Shown here: positions 1 through 4,886 of the stretch, one piece after another
How positions within the stretch are numbered: position 1 is the stretch's first letter
Layout of the letters: every line of letters starts with the position of its first letter
Source of the DNA: an uncultured Anaerostipes sp.
GTDB lineage: Bacteria; Bacillota; Clostridia; Lachnospirales; Lachnospiraceae
DNA: 6,780 bases
Assembly (NCBI GenBank): GCA_900756035.1
Contig: CAAEIR010000340.1
Location: 1 to 6,780, forward strand
Reading direction: 5' to 3'
Notes under the pieces: generated by a model
The model's input: the letters and a program-made list of their open reading frames with translations, nothing else
The model's database searches: none
What the model was told of the DNA's origin: nothing
Translations under genes and position numbers: made by a program

Positions 1-391
1 CCTCCGGCGTACCGGAACGGGATTTCTTGAAGTCGGTGTTTGGAACCGCTTCGTAGGATTTCGGGTAAATACGGTTGGGTTTTCCACAGCCCTGCTTCTG
101 GATTTCTACCAGTCCGGCATATTGCAGCTCCCGCAGGGTGTTGACCGCTTTCTGCCGCCCGCAGTGGAGCAGCTCCACTACTTCGTTGATGGGATAGTAG
201 AGGTAAATCCGCCCATATTCATCTGCCCAGCCGTTTTTCCGGGACAGGTCTGTCCGGCGCAGGATAAAGGCATACAGTACCTTTGCTTCGTTGGACAGTG
301 GCGTGAATGTGGGGGCTTCAAAAAGGAAATTGGGAAGCCGGGTAAAGCTGACCGTCTTTTCCGGCTGATGGATATAAATGGTGTTTGTCAT
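1..391 (-). CDS. Replication initiator protein A (RepA_N-type), N-terminal part, cut by the window edge
   Basis: The minus-strand frame starts at ATG 391-389 (MTNTIYIHQPEKTV...) and stays open for 130 codons to the left edge, so only the N-terminal part is visible. The segment KNGWADEYGRIYLYY, followed by a helix-turn-helix-like stretch around residues 65-90 (INEVVELLHCGRQKAVNTLRELQ), is typical of the RepA_N initiator domain found on Bacillota plasmids and integrative elements. That domain binds the replication origin and starts replication; for integrative elements it supports replication of the circular form. The start has no convincing Shine-Dalgarno sequence, so an alternative start cannot be excluded. 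The gene lies 111 bp downstream of the VLP gene on the same strand. The gap holds two small inverted repeats (GGTAG/CTACC at 436-455 and CCTTG/CAAGG at 476-490) that could structure the leader RNA. Family assignment is by recognition of the sequence pattern, not by search. Confidence 0.85.
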   Translation of the reverse strand, partial: MTNTIYIHQPEKTVSFTRLPNFLFEAPTFTPLSNEAKVLYAFILRRTDLSRKNGWADEYGRIYLYYPINEVVELLHCGRQKAVNTLRELQYAGLVEIQKQGCGKPNRIYPKSYEAVPNTDFKKSRSGTPE

Positions 392-502
392 ATCGTGTTT
401 TGTGGACGGTTAGAAGCCTGTTTCCGGGGGCAGACGGTAGTTTCTATTGCCTACCCCTGTTCTGTGCTTATAAAGCCTTGTAAATCAAGGACTTTTCAGC
501 CC

Positions 503-916
503 CTAACTGTCCACAGCAGACCTCCTTTTCCGTTCACTTTCTGTTTTCTGCCGTCTGTGAACTCTGGCGGCGCAGTCGGGGCAGTATTTCCCCCAGTTGG
601 ATTTGGGGACGAACACGCCGCCGCAGACCGCACAGCGTTTCAAATCCCTGCCCCGGTAAATTTCCGCTTCCAGCGTCCCGGCAAGGGGCAAGACCGCCCA
701 CCGAAACCATTTACAGCAGACCGAGAAAGAAATCATCTGCGGGCAGGTGTGGGTGTCCCCAGCGTCAAGGAGCATACAGTTCCCGTCCTCATAACAGCAG
801 CACTCCCTGCGGATCAGGGCGTTTGCCTGTTTCCTCTGTGCCGGTGTCATGCGGTAAAGGGAACCGTCCTGCCTGCGCTCTATGGGCGGCAGTCGTTTAT
901 ATGGATTTTCTATCAT
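503..916 (-). CDS. Cysteine-rich VLP-domain protein of mobile elements
   Basis: This 137-aa protein (MIENPYKRLPPIE...) has the layout of the cysteine-rich VLP family. It has a Cys cluster at residues 39-41 plus 47 and 58, then a CCKWFRWAVLPL core (VLP at 75-77), then CAVC (95-98) and CPDC (112-115) pairs that resemble a zinc ribbon. The C-terminus is very basic (RRQKTESERKRR). The family is common on integrative and mobilizable elements of gut Bacillota, and its biochemical role is not known to me. The start at 916 is chosen because GGAGGG sits about five bases upstream and the family usually starts near this point. An in-frame ATG at 928 also has a GGAGA motif, and the frame is open back to 1021, so the N-terminus is not certain. 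The start codon overlaps the stop of the upstream small ORF as ATGA, suggesting translational coupling. Zinc or nucleic-acid binding is inference from the Cys pairs. Confidence 0.85.
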   Translation of the reverse strand: MIENPYKRLPPIERRQDGSLYRMTPAQRKQANALIRRECCCYEDGNCMLLDAGDTHTCPQMISFSVCCKWFRWAVLPLAGTLEAEIYRGRDLKRCAVCGGVFVPKSNWGKYCPDCAARVHRRQKTESERKRRSAVDS

Positions 917-1110
917 GCGTCCCTCCATTTGTTCTCCGTTGCCGTTCTCCCCGAAAAGGCTTCCTGCCCCATTCCTGCGGAGTGTTCCGGCGTTGGCACG
1001 CTCCCCATAACTTCGGGACATTTTGTCCCGAAGCCACCTCTGGACATTTTGTCCCGAAGTCGGCTCCTTGCGGTGCTTCCCCCGCCGGATATTCCTTTTC
1101 GGACGGTCAT
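913..1110 (-). CDS. Small hypothetical ORF coupled to the VLP gene
   Basis: This 65-codon minus-strand frame (MTVRKGISGGGS...ATENKWRDA) ends in an ATGA overlap with the chosen start of the cysteine-rich VLP gene. Its own ATG overlaps the stop of an 8-codon frame just upstream in the same way. It has no recognisable domain, is rich in Gly, Arg and Ser, and contains the palindromic repeats at 1011-1033 and 1037-1059, which encode the DKMSR stretch here. It lacks a clear ribosome binding site, so expression would depend on coupling. The repeats, the biased composition and the competing in-frame extension of the VLP frame through the same DNA are arguments that this may be a structured leader rather than a protein gene. 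Confidence 0.35.
   Translation of the reverse strand: MTVRKGISGGGSTARSRLRDKMSRGGFGTKCPEVMGSVPTPEHSAGMGQEAFSGRTATENKWRDA
1011..1033. repeat. Perfect 23-nt palindrome, copy A
   Basis: The arms CTTCGGGACA and TGTCCCGAAG are perfect reverse complements around a 3-nt TTT centre. Copy B begins 26 bp further on, and a third, diverged copy lies near the oriT at 3107-3129. The perfect symmetry suggests a dimer-protein binding site or an RNA hairpin; the role is not known. Confidence 0.8.
1037..1059. repeat. Palindrome copy B, left arm diverged
   Basis: The right arm TGTCCCGAAG is identical to copy A. The left arm CCTCTGGACA matches the consensus arm at 8 of 10 positions, so the core GGACATTTTGTCC is kept. 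Its start lies 26 bp after that of copy A, about two and a half helical turns. Confidence 0.75.
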
Positions 1111-1133
1111 TCTGTTTTCAAGGTGCTGTCCAT
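1107..1133 (-). other. Possible 8-codon leader peptide frame (MDSTLKTE)
   Basis: ATG at 1133-1131 opens an 8-codon frame, and its TGA overlaps the ATG of the next minus-strand ORF as ATGA. Together with the second ATGA overlap at 916-913 it forms a chain of coupled starts leading to the VLP gene. Only a weak purine stretch (TAGGGTAG) lies upstream. It could be a leader peptide or chance; no function is recognised. Confidence 0.25.
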
Positions 1134-1161
1134 CGATGAACTACCCTAAGTCTACACGAAA

Positions 1162-1199
1162 AAAATGCAATCCCCGAAATTTTGCGAGAATTGCATTTT
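1162..1199 (-). terminator. Hairpin with T-tract, possible attenuator on the minus strand
   Basis: AAAATGCAAT (1162-1171) and ATTGCATTTT (1190-1199) form a perfect 10-bp stem around an 18-nt loop. Read on the minus strand, the stem runs into a continuous T-tract, as in an intrinsic terminator. It lies between the proposed minus-strand promoter and the small leader frames, so it could attenuate transcription towards the VLP and RepA genes. The stem is low in GC, so it may instead be an operator. Confidence 0.4.
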
Positions 1200-1206
1200 G
1201 ATGAAG

Positions 1207-1235
1207 TTTACACTTTGAAAATTGTATTTTTGCAA
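1207..1235 (-). promoter_or_regulatory. Candidate minus-strand promoter
   Basis: On the minus strand TTGCAA (1235-1230) and TGTAAA (1212-1207) are 17 bp apart, each matching the sigma-70/SigA consensus at 4 of 6 positions. It would drive leftward transcription through the leader hairpin to the VLP and RepA genes. It physically overlaps the rightward promoter and the inverted repeat at 1218-1239. Confidence 0.4.
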
Positions 1236-1239
1236 TTTT
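1218..1239. promoter_or_regulatory. Putative operator of the XRE regulator
   Basis: AAAATTG (1218-1224) and CAATTTT (1233-1239) form an inverted repeat with an 8-bp spacer, placed over both opposing promoters. That is the arrangement expected for an autoregulating XRE/Cro-type repressor controlling both directions. Assignment to the adjacent regulator is inference from position. Confidence 0.45.
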
Positions 1240-1249
1240 GCTGTATAAT
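1222..1249 (+). promoter_or_regulatory. Promoter of the XRE regulator gene
   Basis: TTGTAT (1222-1227) and a perfect TATAAT (1244-1249) are separated by 16 bp, about 28 bp upstream of the chosen start. The spacer and -35 contain the inverted repeat, which fits autoregulation. Confidence 0.65.
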
Positions 1250-1276
1250 GGAGATATGCGGAGGAGGTGCGTGTCT

Positions 1277-2077
1277 ATGGCTTTACCCGGAACACCCGGA
1301 CAGCGGATTTCCGATTTATGTAACGGAAACCACATCACACAAAAGGAACTTGCGGAGAAGATAGGCGTTTCCGCTTCCCAGTTGAGCCGGATTGTCAGCG
1401 GCGAAACGAGAACGGTCAGCAGTGATATTCTTATAGGTGTGGCAAAAGAATTTAAGGTATCAACAGACTACATACTGGGCTTATCCACTGTAAGCGTCCG
1501 TAAAAGCTATGATATTTCTGAACTGGGCTTATCCGAGGGAGCCGTGAGGGGGCTTGTGACGGGCGCAGTCGATGTGCAAATCCTTAACCGCCTTCTGGAA
1601 CACAGAAACTTTCCGAAGCTGATAGATTTGATACGGATTTATTTTCAAGATACGGCGGCAAAGGGGATAATGGCACGAAACCAGCTTATCGAGATAGCGA
1701 CGGCTTCCCTGTCCGACCTGATGAAAGAACACCCGGAACACAGGACAGAAGCAAAGCAGGATTTACAGCTATTGAACGCACAGAAGATGGGGGAGCATGA
1801 AGCTGAGATTGAGAAAATCAAGAGCGTGTTCCTTGCCATCCTGCGGGATATTAAGAAAGACATGGAAAACAGAGAACAGCCGGGGGAAGCTGTAACCGCC
1901 GCTATGTTTCAGACCATGCGGAACGCATTGGCGGAGCAGAAACAAAACACAATTTCCGTTGATGATATAACAGCGATGATTACCGGACAGATCGGGCAGC
2001 TTGCGCCGATGGACGACGAAACTGCCGAACTATTCCAGCAGTTGGCAAAAAAGATGATGGAGCAAACCAATAAATAA
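1277..2077 (+). CDS. XRE-family helix-turn-helix regulator of the mobile element
   Basis: This is a 266-aa predicted cytoplasmic DNA-binding protein. Residues 21-42 (TQKELAEKIGVSASQLSRIVSG) form a classic Cro/C1-type helix-turn-helix. The following segment, ending in VSTDYILGLS, completes the usual five-helix HTH domain by about residue 70. The remaining roughly 195 residues are mostly helical with a charged stretch (about 150-215), likely for dimerisation or sensing, and end in MMEQTNK. The ATG at 1277 is chosen because GGAGG at 1263-1267 precedes it by nine bases; the frame is open upstream to ATG 1238, but that would overlap the promoter. Similar long XRE proteins are common on Bacillota integrative elements, where they control element genes. 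The divergent promoter region with an inverted-repeat operator supports control of itself and of the leftward VLP/RepA genes. The exact role is inference. Confidence 0.85.
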   Translation: MALPGTPGQRISDLCNGNHITQKELAEKIGVSASQLSRIVSGETRTVSSDILIGVAKEFKVSTDYILGLSTVSVRKSYDISELGLSEGAVRGLVTGAVDVQILNRLLEHRNFPKLIDLIRIYFQDTAAKGIMARNQLIEIATASLSDLMKEHPEHRTEAKQDLQLLNAQKMGEHEAEIEKIKSVFLAILRDIKKDMENREQPGEAVTAAMFQTMRNALAEQKQNTISVDDITAMITGQIGQLAPMDDETAELFQQLAKKMMEQTNK

Positions 2078-2102
2078 TCTATGCAATATTAGAGGTAACT
2101 TA

Positions 2103-2795
2103 ATGAAAAAAATAGGACTTGTCGGAGGGATTGGCCCCGCTTCAACAGTAGAGTATTATTTGGGACTTATACAAAAAAGTTTGAATGAACAAAATAACAG
2201 CATATATCCAGAAATTGTGATTGATAGTGTAAATATGCTTAAACATGATGTGGCGCTCGAAAATAGTGACTATTCAGTTTTAGGAGAATATTTACTTTCC
2301 AGTCTCTCCAATTTGAAAGCGGCTGGTGCAGAGATTGCTGCTATTACCGCAAATACAGAACATATTGTGTGGGATAGAATATGCAATAATTTCCCGCTAC
2401 CTGTAATCAGCATTGTCGAGGAAACCATTAAGGAACTTAAGCGGCTTCGTTTCAAAAAAGCACTTATCTTTGGAACAGAATCAACTTTGCGTAGCGGTCT
2501 TTATGAAAAAGCATTAACAGCAAACGGGATAAAAGCGGTTATCCCATCTAACGCAGAAATATCTCTATTAGGGAAACTGATATACCCCAATTTAGAGAAT
2601 GGTATAGTAATTCCAAGCGATAAAGAGAAAATGATTGCACTGGCAAATAAATATATTGCAAAAGAAAATGTAGATGCACTCATTCTTGGCTGTACTGAGT
2701 TGCCACTTGCCATAAAATCCGAAGATGTTAATGTTCCAATTGTAAATACAACCCAAGTACATATCAACGCAATTTACCAATATGCGATTCAATAA
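2103..2795 (+). CDS. Aspartate/glutamate racemase family protein with first catalytic Cys replaced by Ala
   Basis: This 230-aa cytosolic protein is close to the usual length of the Asp/Glu racemase family, which interconverts L- and D-amino acids without cofactor. It begins with the family signature MKKIGLVGGIGPASTVEYY and carries LGCTELPLAI near the C-terminus, with Cys197 at the second catalytic position. The first catalytic site, normally Cys before the NT-x-H motif, reads ANTEH (83-87), so Ala83 stands where Cys is expected. E. coli YgeA has Thr at this position, so the pocket is known to vary. A two-base racemase mechanism is therefore doubtful, and isomerase activity on another substrate is possible. 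GAGG seven bases before ATG is a good ribosome binding site. The gene follows the XRE gene by 25 bp with no visible terminator, so it may be co-transcribed, but it is clearly AT-richer than its neighbours, suggesting separately acquired cargo. Confidence 0.85.
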   Translation: MKKIGLVGGIGPASTVEYYLGLIQKSLNEQNNSIYPEIVIDSVNMLKHDVALENSDYSVLGEYLLSSLSNLKAAGAEIAAITANTEHIVWDRICNNFPLPVISIVEETIKELKRLRFKKALIFGTESTLRSGLYEKALTANGIKAVIPSNAEISLLGKLIYPNLENGIVIPSDKEKMIALANKYIAKENVDALILGCTELPLAIKSEDVNVPIVNTTQVHINAIYQYAIQ

Positions 2796-2818
2796 AAATA
2801 GCAAAGCCAACCGAGCCA

Positions 2819-2863
2819 GTCAACGGTCAAGATGAACGGCGCATTTCATGCGCCGCCGTTGAC
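2819..2863. repeat. Strong two-step hairpin downstream of the racemase gene
   Basis: GTCAACGG (2819-2826) pairs with CCGTTGAC (2856-2863). Inside it CGGCGCAT (2837-2844) pairs with ATGCGCCG (2848-2855) around a TTC loop, leaving a 10-nt bulge on one side. There is no T-tract after it, so it is not a typical terminator. It may be a processing or protein-binding structure in the transfer region. Confidence 0.7.
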
Positions 2864-2894
2864 AGCACGCCTGTCTTTGCTGATGAGCAATCAA

Positions 2895-2924
2895 GGCGGG
2901 AAAGCCCTAAAATGGCTTCCCGCC
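2895..2924 (+). terminator. GC-rich hairpin, probable terminator of the XRE-racemase unit
   Basis: GGCGGGAAAGCC (2895-2906) pairs with GGCTTCCCGCC (2914-2924) with one bulged A and a 7-nt loop. The sequence after it (CATTTCAATTTT) is only moderately T-rich, so termination is plausible but not certain. It ends about 130 bp after the racemase stop. Confidence 0.5.
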
Positions 2925-2961
2925 CATTTCAATTTTGAGACACTCCAAAATCAGAAAGAGA

Positions 2962-2990
2962 GCGGCCAAGCACTTTGAGGGATTGGCCGC
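2962..2990 (-). terminator. 8-bp GC-rich hairpin, possible minus-strand terminator
   Basis: GCGGCCAA (2962-2969) and TTGGCCGC (2983-2990) form a perfect stem around a 13-nt loop. On the minus strand it follows the small ORF ending at 3004 and is followed by a pyrimidine-rich run (TCTCTTTCTGATTTT), so it could end leftward transcription from the oriT region. Confidence 0.4.
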
Positions 2991-3003
2991 CTTGTCCACC
3001 CAT

Positions 3004-3213
3004 TCAGCGGGACGGCGAGCGGCGGTCAAGGCCGGATGTAAACTCGTTCATTTCAGCTTTGACGGTTGCCCGCTGTCCTGCTACTTTTCCAGAAGTGTGG
3101 CCACAACTTCGGGACATTTTGTCCACAAGTCGGGCGTAGGACGAAGGACGGGGCTTCATATATCTGCCGCCGTTCTCTGAAACCAGCCCAATTTTTTGTT
3201 CATTCCCATTCAC
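3004..3213 (-). CDS. Doubtful small ORF downstream of the oriT
   Basis: This 69-codon frame starts with GTG at 3213, with an internal ATG at 3159 giving a 51-aa product (MKPRPSSYARLVDKMSR...). It is basic, has no recognised domain and no good ribosome binding site. It contains palindrome copy C and so shares the RLxDKMSR stretch with the ORF at 913-1110. It sits on the strand and side of the oriT where mobilization genes are often found. It may be a remnant of a mobilization gene, a small relaxosome protein, or a chance frame in structured DNA. Confidence 0.3.
   Translation of the reverse strand: MNGNEQKIGLVSENGGRYMKPRPSSYARLVDKMSRSCGHTSGKVAGQRATVKAEMNEFTSGLDRRSPSR
3107..3129. repeat. Palindrome copy C near the oriT
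   Basis: The left arm CTTCGGGACA is identical to copy A, and the right arm TGTCCACAAG matches at 8 of 10 positions. The flanking bases are also shared: CCACAA before it resembles CCATAA before copy A, and TCGG after it matches copy B. It is therefore a true dispersed repeat linking the two regions. Confidence 0.75.
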
Positions 3214-3295
3214 AAAAAGTCAGCCTGTTTTCCTGCCGGAGCAAGTAGGGCGCAAAAAGCACCGCACCCCGTTTCCCCCGTCAGCCACGCCAGCA

Positions 3296-3353
3296 GGTAT
3301 AACACACTACACTTTGCAAGCAAAGTCGTGTGCCAAAGGGGAAGCCCCTTTGG
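3296..3353 (-). other. oriT: MOBV-type origin of transfer (oriT)
   Basis: Read on the minus strand, 3309-3296 is TAGTGTG/TTATACC, matching the known MOBV nick site TAGTGTG/TTA of pMV158, with the predicted cut between 3303 and 3302. Directly upstream is the expected inverted repeat ACTTTGC (3311-3317) / GCAAAGT (3320-3326), flanked by CACAC (3303-3307) and GTGTG (3328-3332), as in the pMV158 hairpin. A further perfect 9-bp stem, CCAAAGGGG (3333-3341) / CCCCTTTGG (3345-3353), lies beyond. A MOBV (Mob/Pre) relaxase would bind the hairpin and nick the minus strand. The combination of nick site and properly placed hairpin makes chance unlikely. No relaxase gene is found in this window, so the enzyme must be elsewhere on the element, act in trans, or be lost. 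Confidence 0.8.
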
Positions 3354-3361
3354 AAACCCCA

Positions 3362-3427
3362 GACAACAAAACAGGCTGAATATCTCGCACTTTTCCGGTG
3401 CTTAATACTCAGCCTTTATTTGTTGTC
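3362..3427. repeat. 66-nt long imperfect hairpin next to the oriT
   Basis: GACAACAAA (3362-3370) pairs with TTTGTTGTC (3419-3427). Inside, AGGCTGAATAT (3373-3383) pairs with ATACTCAGCCT (3405-3415) with one mismatch, and GCAC/GTGC near the tip extends it. It may be a terminator protecting the oriT from read-through or part of the relaxosome binding region. It marks the last clearly GC-richer sequence of the left part. Confidence 0.65.
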
Positions 3428-3658
3428 AGCAGCCCCCGTTTCGTGGTCTGCGTGTAGTTCCTTGTAAACTAACCTAAGCAACTGTTAATAAAACTTTGGT
3501 TTATGATACTAAGCTATAATGATGTCTCTCCACTTCTATGTAGATGATTAAAATATAAAAATTTGCAGTAACTTAGAGGGGGAATATTTCAGAGGATATA
3601 AATATTCAAAATCATGTAAAATAAACCTGAAGATTTGGAGATTTTATTCGTAAGTGCA
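3428..3658. other. Intergenic stretch at the composition boundary
   Basis: No gene is visible. GC content falls abruptly near 3450-3490, from the mobilization-type sequence to AT-rich DNA, so the edge of the element or a deletion scar may lie here. A TATAAT with no convincing -35 occurs near 3516. No direct repeat marking an attachment site could be established by eye. Confidence 0.4.
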
Positions 3659-3841
3659 TCAAAATATGACGTAGGTAAGTAGTTTCCATCCGGCACCCAA
3701 AAAAGGTTTTACATGTTCGAACCATAACCACAGGTTTTCTTCGGTCCTGCTGAAAGAATGCATATCCAGGAAAATATAGTAAAGTGTCAGGATATGTTTT
3801 GTACTTTTGAGGACGGTGTTCCTATACCGTGCATTAGCCAT
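3659..3841 (-). pseudogene. Unrecognised 60-codon fragment, probable gene remnant
   Basis: The frame MANARYRNTVLK... to ...GWKLLTYVIF reads like authentic protein, with a long amphipathic and aromatic stretch (LTLYYIFLDM, LWLWFEHVKPF). The reading frame is open upstream to 3907 and continues the protein-like pattern (NYFALTIIERFLQE) before a stop, so the ATG is not the original start. There is no ribosome binding site and no flanking gene. It resembles a piece of a larger protein such as a recombinase or transposase left next to an element edge, but I cannot name the family. Confidence 0.35.
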
Positions 3842-3865
3842 TTCCTGAAGAAATCTCTCTATAAT

Positions 3866-3912
3866 CGTAAGCGCAAAATAATTCGACGGATTGTGTTGCT
3901 GTTGCGCTTACG
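3866..3912. repeat. 11-bp perfect inverted repeat with 25-bp spacer
   Basis: CGTAAGCGCAA (3866-3876) and TTGCGCTTACG (3902-3912) are perfect reverse complements. The sequence is GC-richer than its surroundings and lies just upstream of the gene remnant. It could be recombination half-sites, facing terminal repeats of a decayed insertion sequence, or an operator. Confidence 0.6.
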
Positions 3913-4059
3913 TCTAAAAAGTTGAATACTGAACTATTTGGACTTTATAGTGATGAGTCTATTATCTCACACAGGATGATTTTGGACAGGTACTTACTAT
4001 TTGGCGTTTACGAATTTAGTTTATAATGAAATGTTTTGTTTTGTTTTTTAAACAACAAT
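3913..4059. other. AT-rich stretch without an intact gene
   Basis: Only a short startless plus-strand frame (about 3871-4023, containing TELFGLYSDESIISHR) is seen. It looks protein-like but has no start or ribosome binding site, so it may be a second decayed fragment. Nothing else is recognised before the terminator at 4060. Confidence 0.3.
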
Positions 4060-4114
4060 AAAATATCCTCATTGAAAAATATTTTGATTCACATAATTTC
4101 AATGAGGATATTTT
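4060..4114 (-). terminator. Strong intrinsic terminator of the agrBD operon
   Basis: AAAATATCCTCATTGAAA (4060-4077) and TTTCAATGAGGATATTTT (4097-4114) form a perfect 18-bp stem with a 19-nt loop. It lies 23 bp after the agrD stop on the minus strand. A- and T-rich flanks on both sides would let it act in both directions, also blocking read-through from the left. Confidence 0.85.
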
Positions 4115-4137
4115 TATTGGAAACGGAGTGGTAAATA

Positions 4138-4329
4138 TTATTTTATAATGGAATCTTTCTTCCTAGTTGATTTTGAAGGATTAGGAGTAGAAGGGGAGTG
4201 TTGTTGAATCCTAGAAGTCAATTGCTCTGGTTTAGGGGGCTGGTAACTAAAACCAGCTGAAGGTAAACCTCCTCCGATTATAGCTACATGATTAATTAAT
4301 TTTGCTACATAATTCAGTAAATTACGCAT
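4138..4329 (-). CDS. agrD: AgrD-like autoinducer precursor with serine in place of the ring cysteine
   Basis: The 63-aa precursor has the AgrD layout. An N-terminal amphipathic leader (MRNLLNYVAKLINHVAIIGGG, about 1-21) is followed by a short signal region LPSAGFS (22-28) and the recognition tail YQPPKPEQL (29-37). Aligned by eye with clostridial AgrD, where Cys starts a five-residue thiolactone followed by an H/YQPxxPxxL tail, Ser24 falls on the ring Cys. This predicts a lactone ring of S-A-G-F-S. There is no Cys in the whole protein. The C-terminus (38-63) is an unusual Ser/Pro/Lys-rich extension, longer than typical AgrD. The start ATG overlaps the agrB stop as TAATG, and AAGGAG lies eight bases upstream. 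The protein would be membrane-associated, cut and cyclised by the adjacent AgrB, and exported as a signal peptide. The role follows from the family and the neighbours; ring chemistry is inference. Confidence 0.8.
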   Translation of the reverse strand: MRNLLNYVAKLINHVAIIGGGLPSAGFSYQPPKPEQLTSRIQQHSPSTPNPSKSTRKKDSIIK

Positions 4330-4886
4330 TACGTTTTCTCCTTCCTACTTTTGGGAATTAAAATTAATATTACCATAGTTATAGTTGATTCCATTGCAAT
4401 TATTGAGTATGTTTCTGGAAGTGGAGACAGGCTTAATATAATATACATTGAAAGTTCAACAGTCAACAATAAAAAAAGAGTTTTTTTATAAGAGAAATCT
4501 ATTAGAAGAATAGTTATAAAAAACAGATATAATATACAAATGGTATAACATAATAAAATTATTGAGTTTAATATTGGGTGTACTATTACAAATTGCGGTA
4601 AAAATAATTCGCAAATGAATAACGTGTTAGTTATTAAAAAGCATTTTCCATAAGAAGGTGCATGATAACCTCCGAGAATAAATCTTGGAATTGCAAAATA
4701 GCTTATGAATATTAAACCTGAAACTATACTCTGAAGTAGTGTAGCTGTTATAAGTATTGTAATAGCAGTTATAAAAGTTGAGTAAAAAAGATTAAAGCCA
4801 TAAATATATATATCTTTTTGTTGCAATTTTATACATCCATATCGTATTAGCAAATTCGTGCTTTTTTCAGAGATATATTTTAGCAT
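4329..4886 (-). CDS. agrB: AgrB-like membrane peptidase that processes the AgrD precursor
   Basis: The protein has 185 aa, in the usual AgrB size range. It starts with a short cytoplasmic N-terminus, followed by about five to six hydrophobic segments (roughly 33-50, 53-68, 84-102, 104-130, 136-153 and 160-177). The catalytic region reads PRFILGGYHAPSYGKCF, with the RxxxGGYHA motif, His75 and Cys82, the expected cysteine-protease pair spaced as in AgrB. It cuts the AgrD C-terminus and forms the ring at the cytoplasmic membrane. The start has a moderate AGGTAA-type ribosome binding site. The gene overlaps agrD by one base (TAATG) and ends with a basic tail (KSRKEKT). It lies 150 bp downstream of an XRE gene on the same strand with no clear terminator between them, so the three may form one unit. 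The catalytic residues are seen; the precise substrate is inferred from the linked agrD. Confidence 0.92.
   Translation of the reverse strand: MLKYISEKSTNLLIRYGCIKLQQKDIYIYGFNLFYSTFITAITILITATLLQSIVSGLIFISYFAIPRFILGGYHAPSYGKCFLITNTLFICELFLPQFVIVHPILNSIILLCYTICILYLFFITILLIDFSYKKTLFLLLTVELSMYIILSLSPLPETYSIIAMESTITMVILILIPKSRKEKT

Noticed and set aside
823..1149. 108-codon plus-strand frame across the palindromes
   Set aside because: It is antisense to the VLP start region and leader, has no family resemblance, and the repeats explain part of its openness.
122..1201. Long 359-codon plus-strand frame
   Set aside because: It is antisense to the RepA and cysteine-rich VLP genes, has no ribosome binding site and an unnatural Pro/Cys/Phe-rich composition. 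It is the shadow of GC-rich minus-strand coding.
2501..2810. Minus-strand frames inside the racemase gene
   Set aside because: They are antisense to a gene with clear family motifs and have no start signals.
2935..3180. 81-codon plus-strand frame in the hairpin region
   Set aside because: It overlaps hairpin and palindrome copy C, has no ribosome binding site, and its composition is not protein-like.
3196..3405. 69-codon plus-strand frame across the oriT
   Set aside because: It overlaps the oriT nick site and three inverted repeats and has no plausible ribosome binding site or domain.
3794..3925. Short plus-strand frame rich in Arg, Lys and Leu
   Set aside because: Only 43 codons, no ribosome binding site, and it is antisense to the more protein-like minus-strand fragment.
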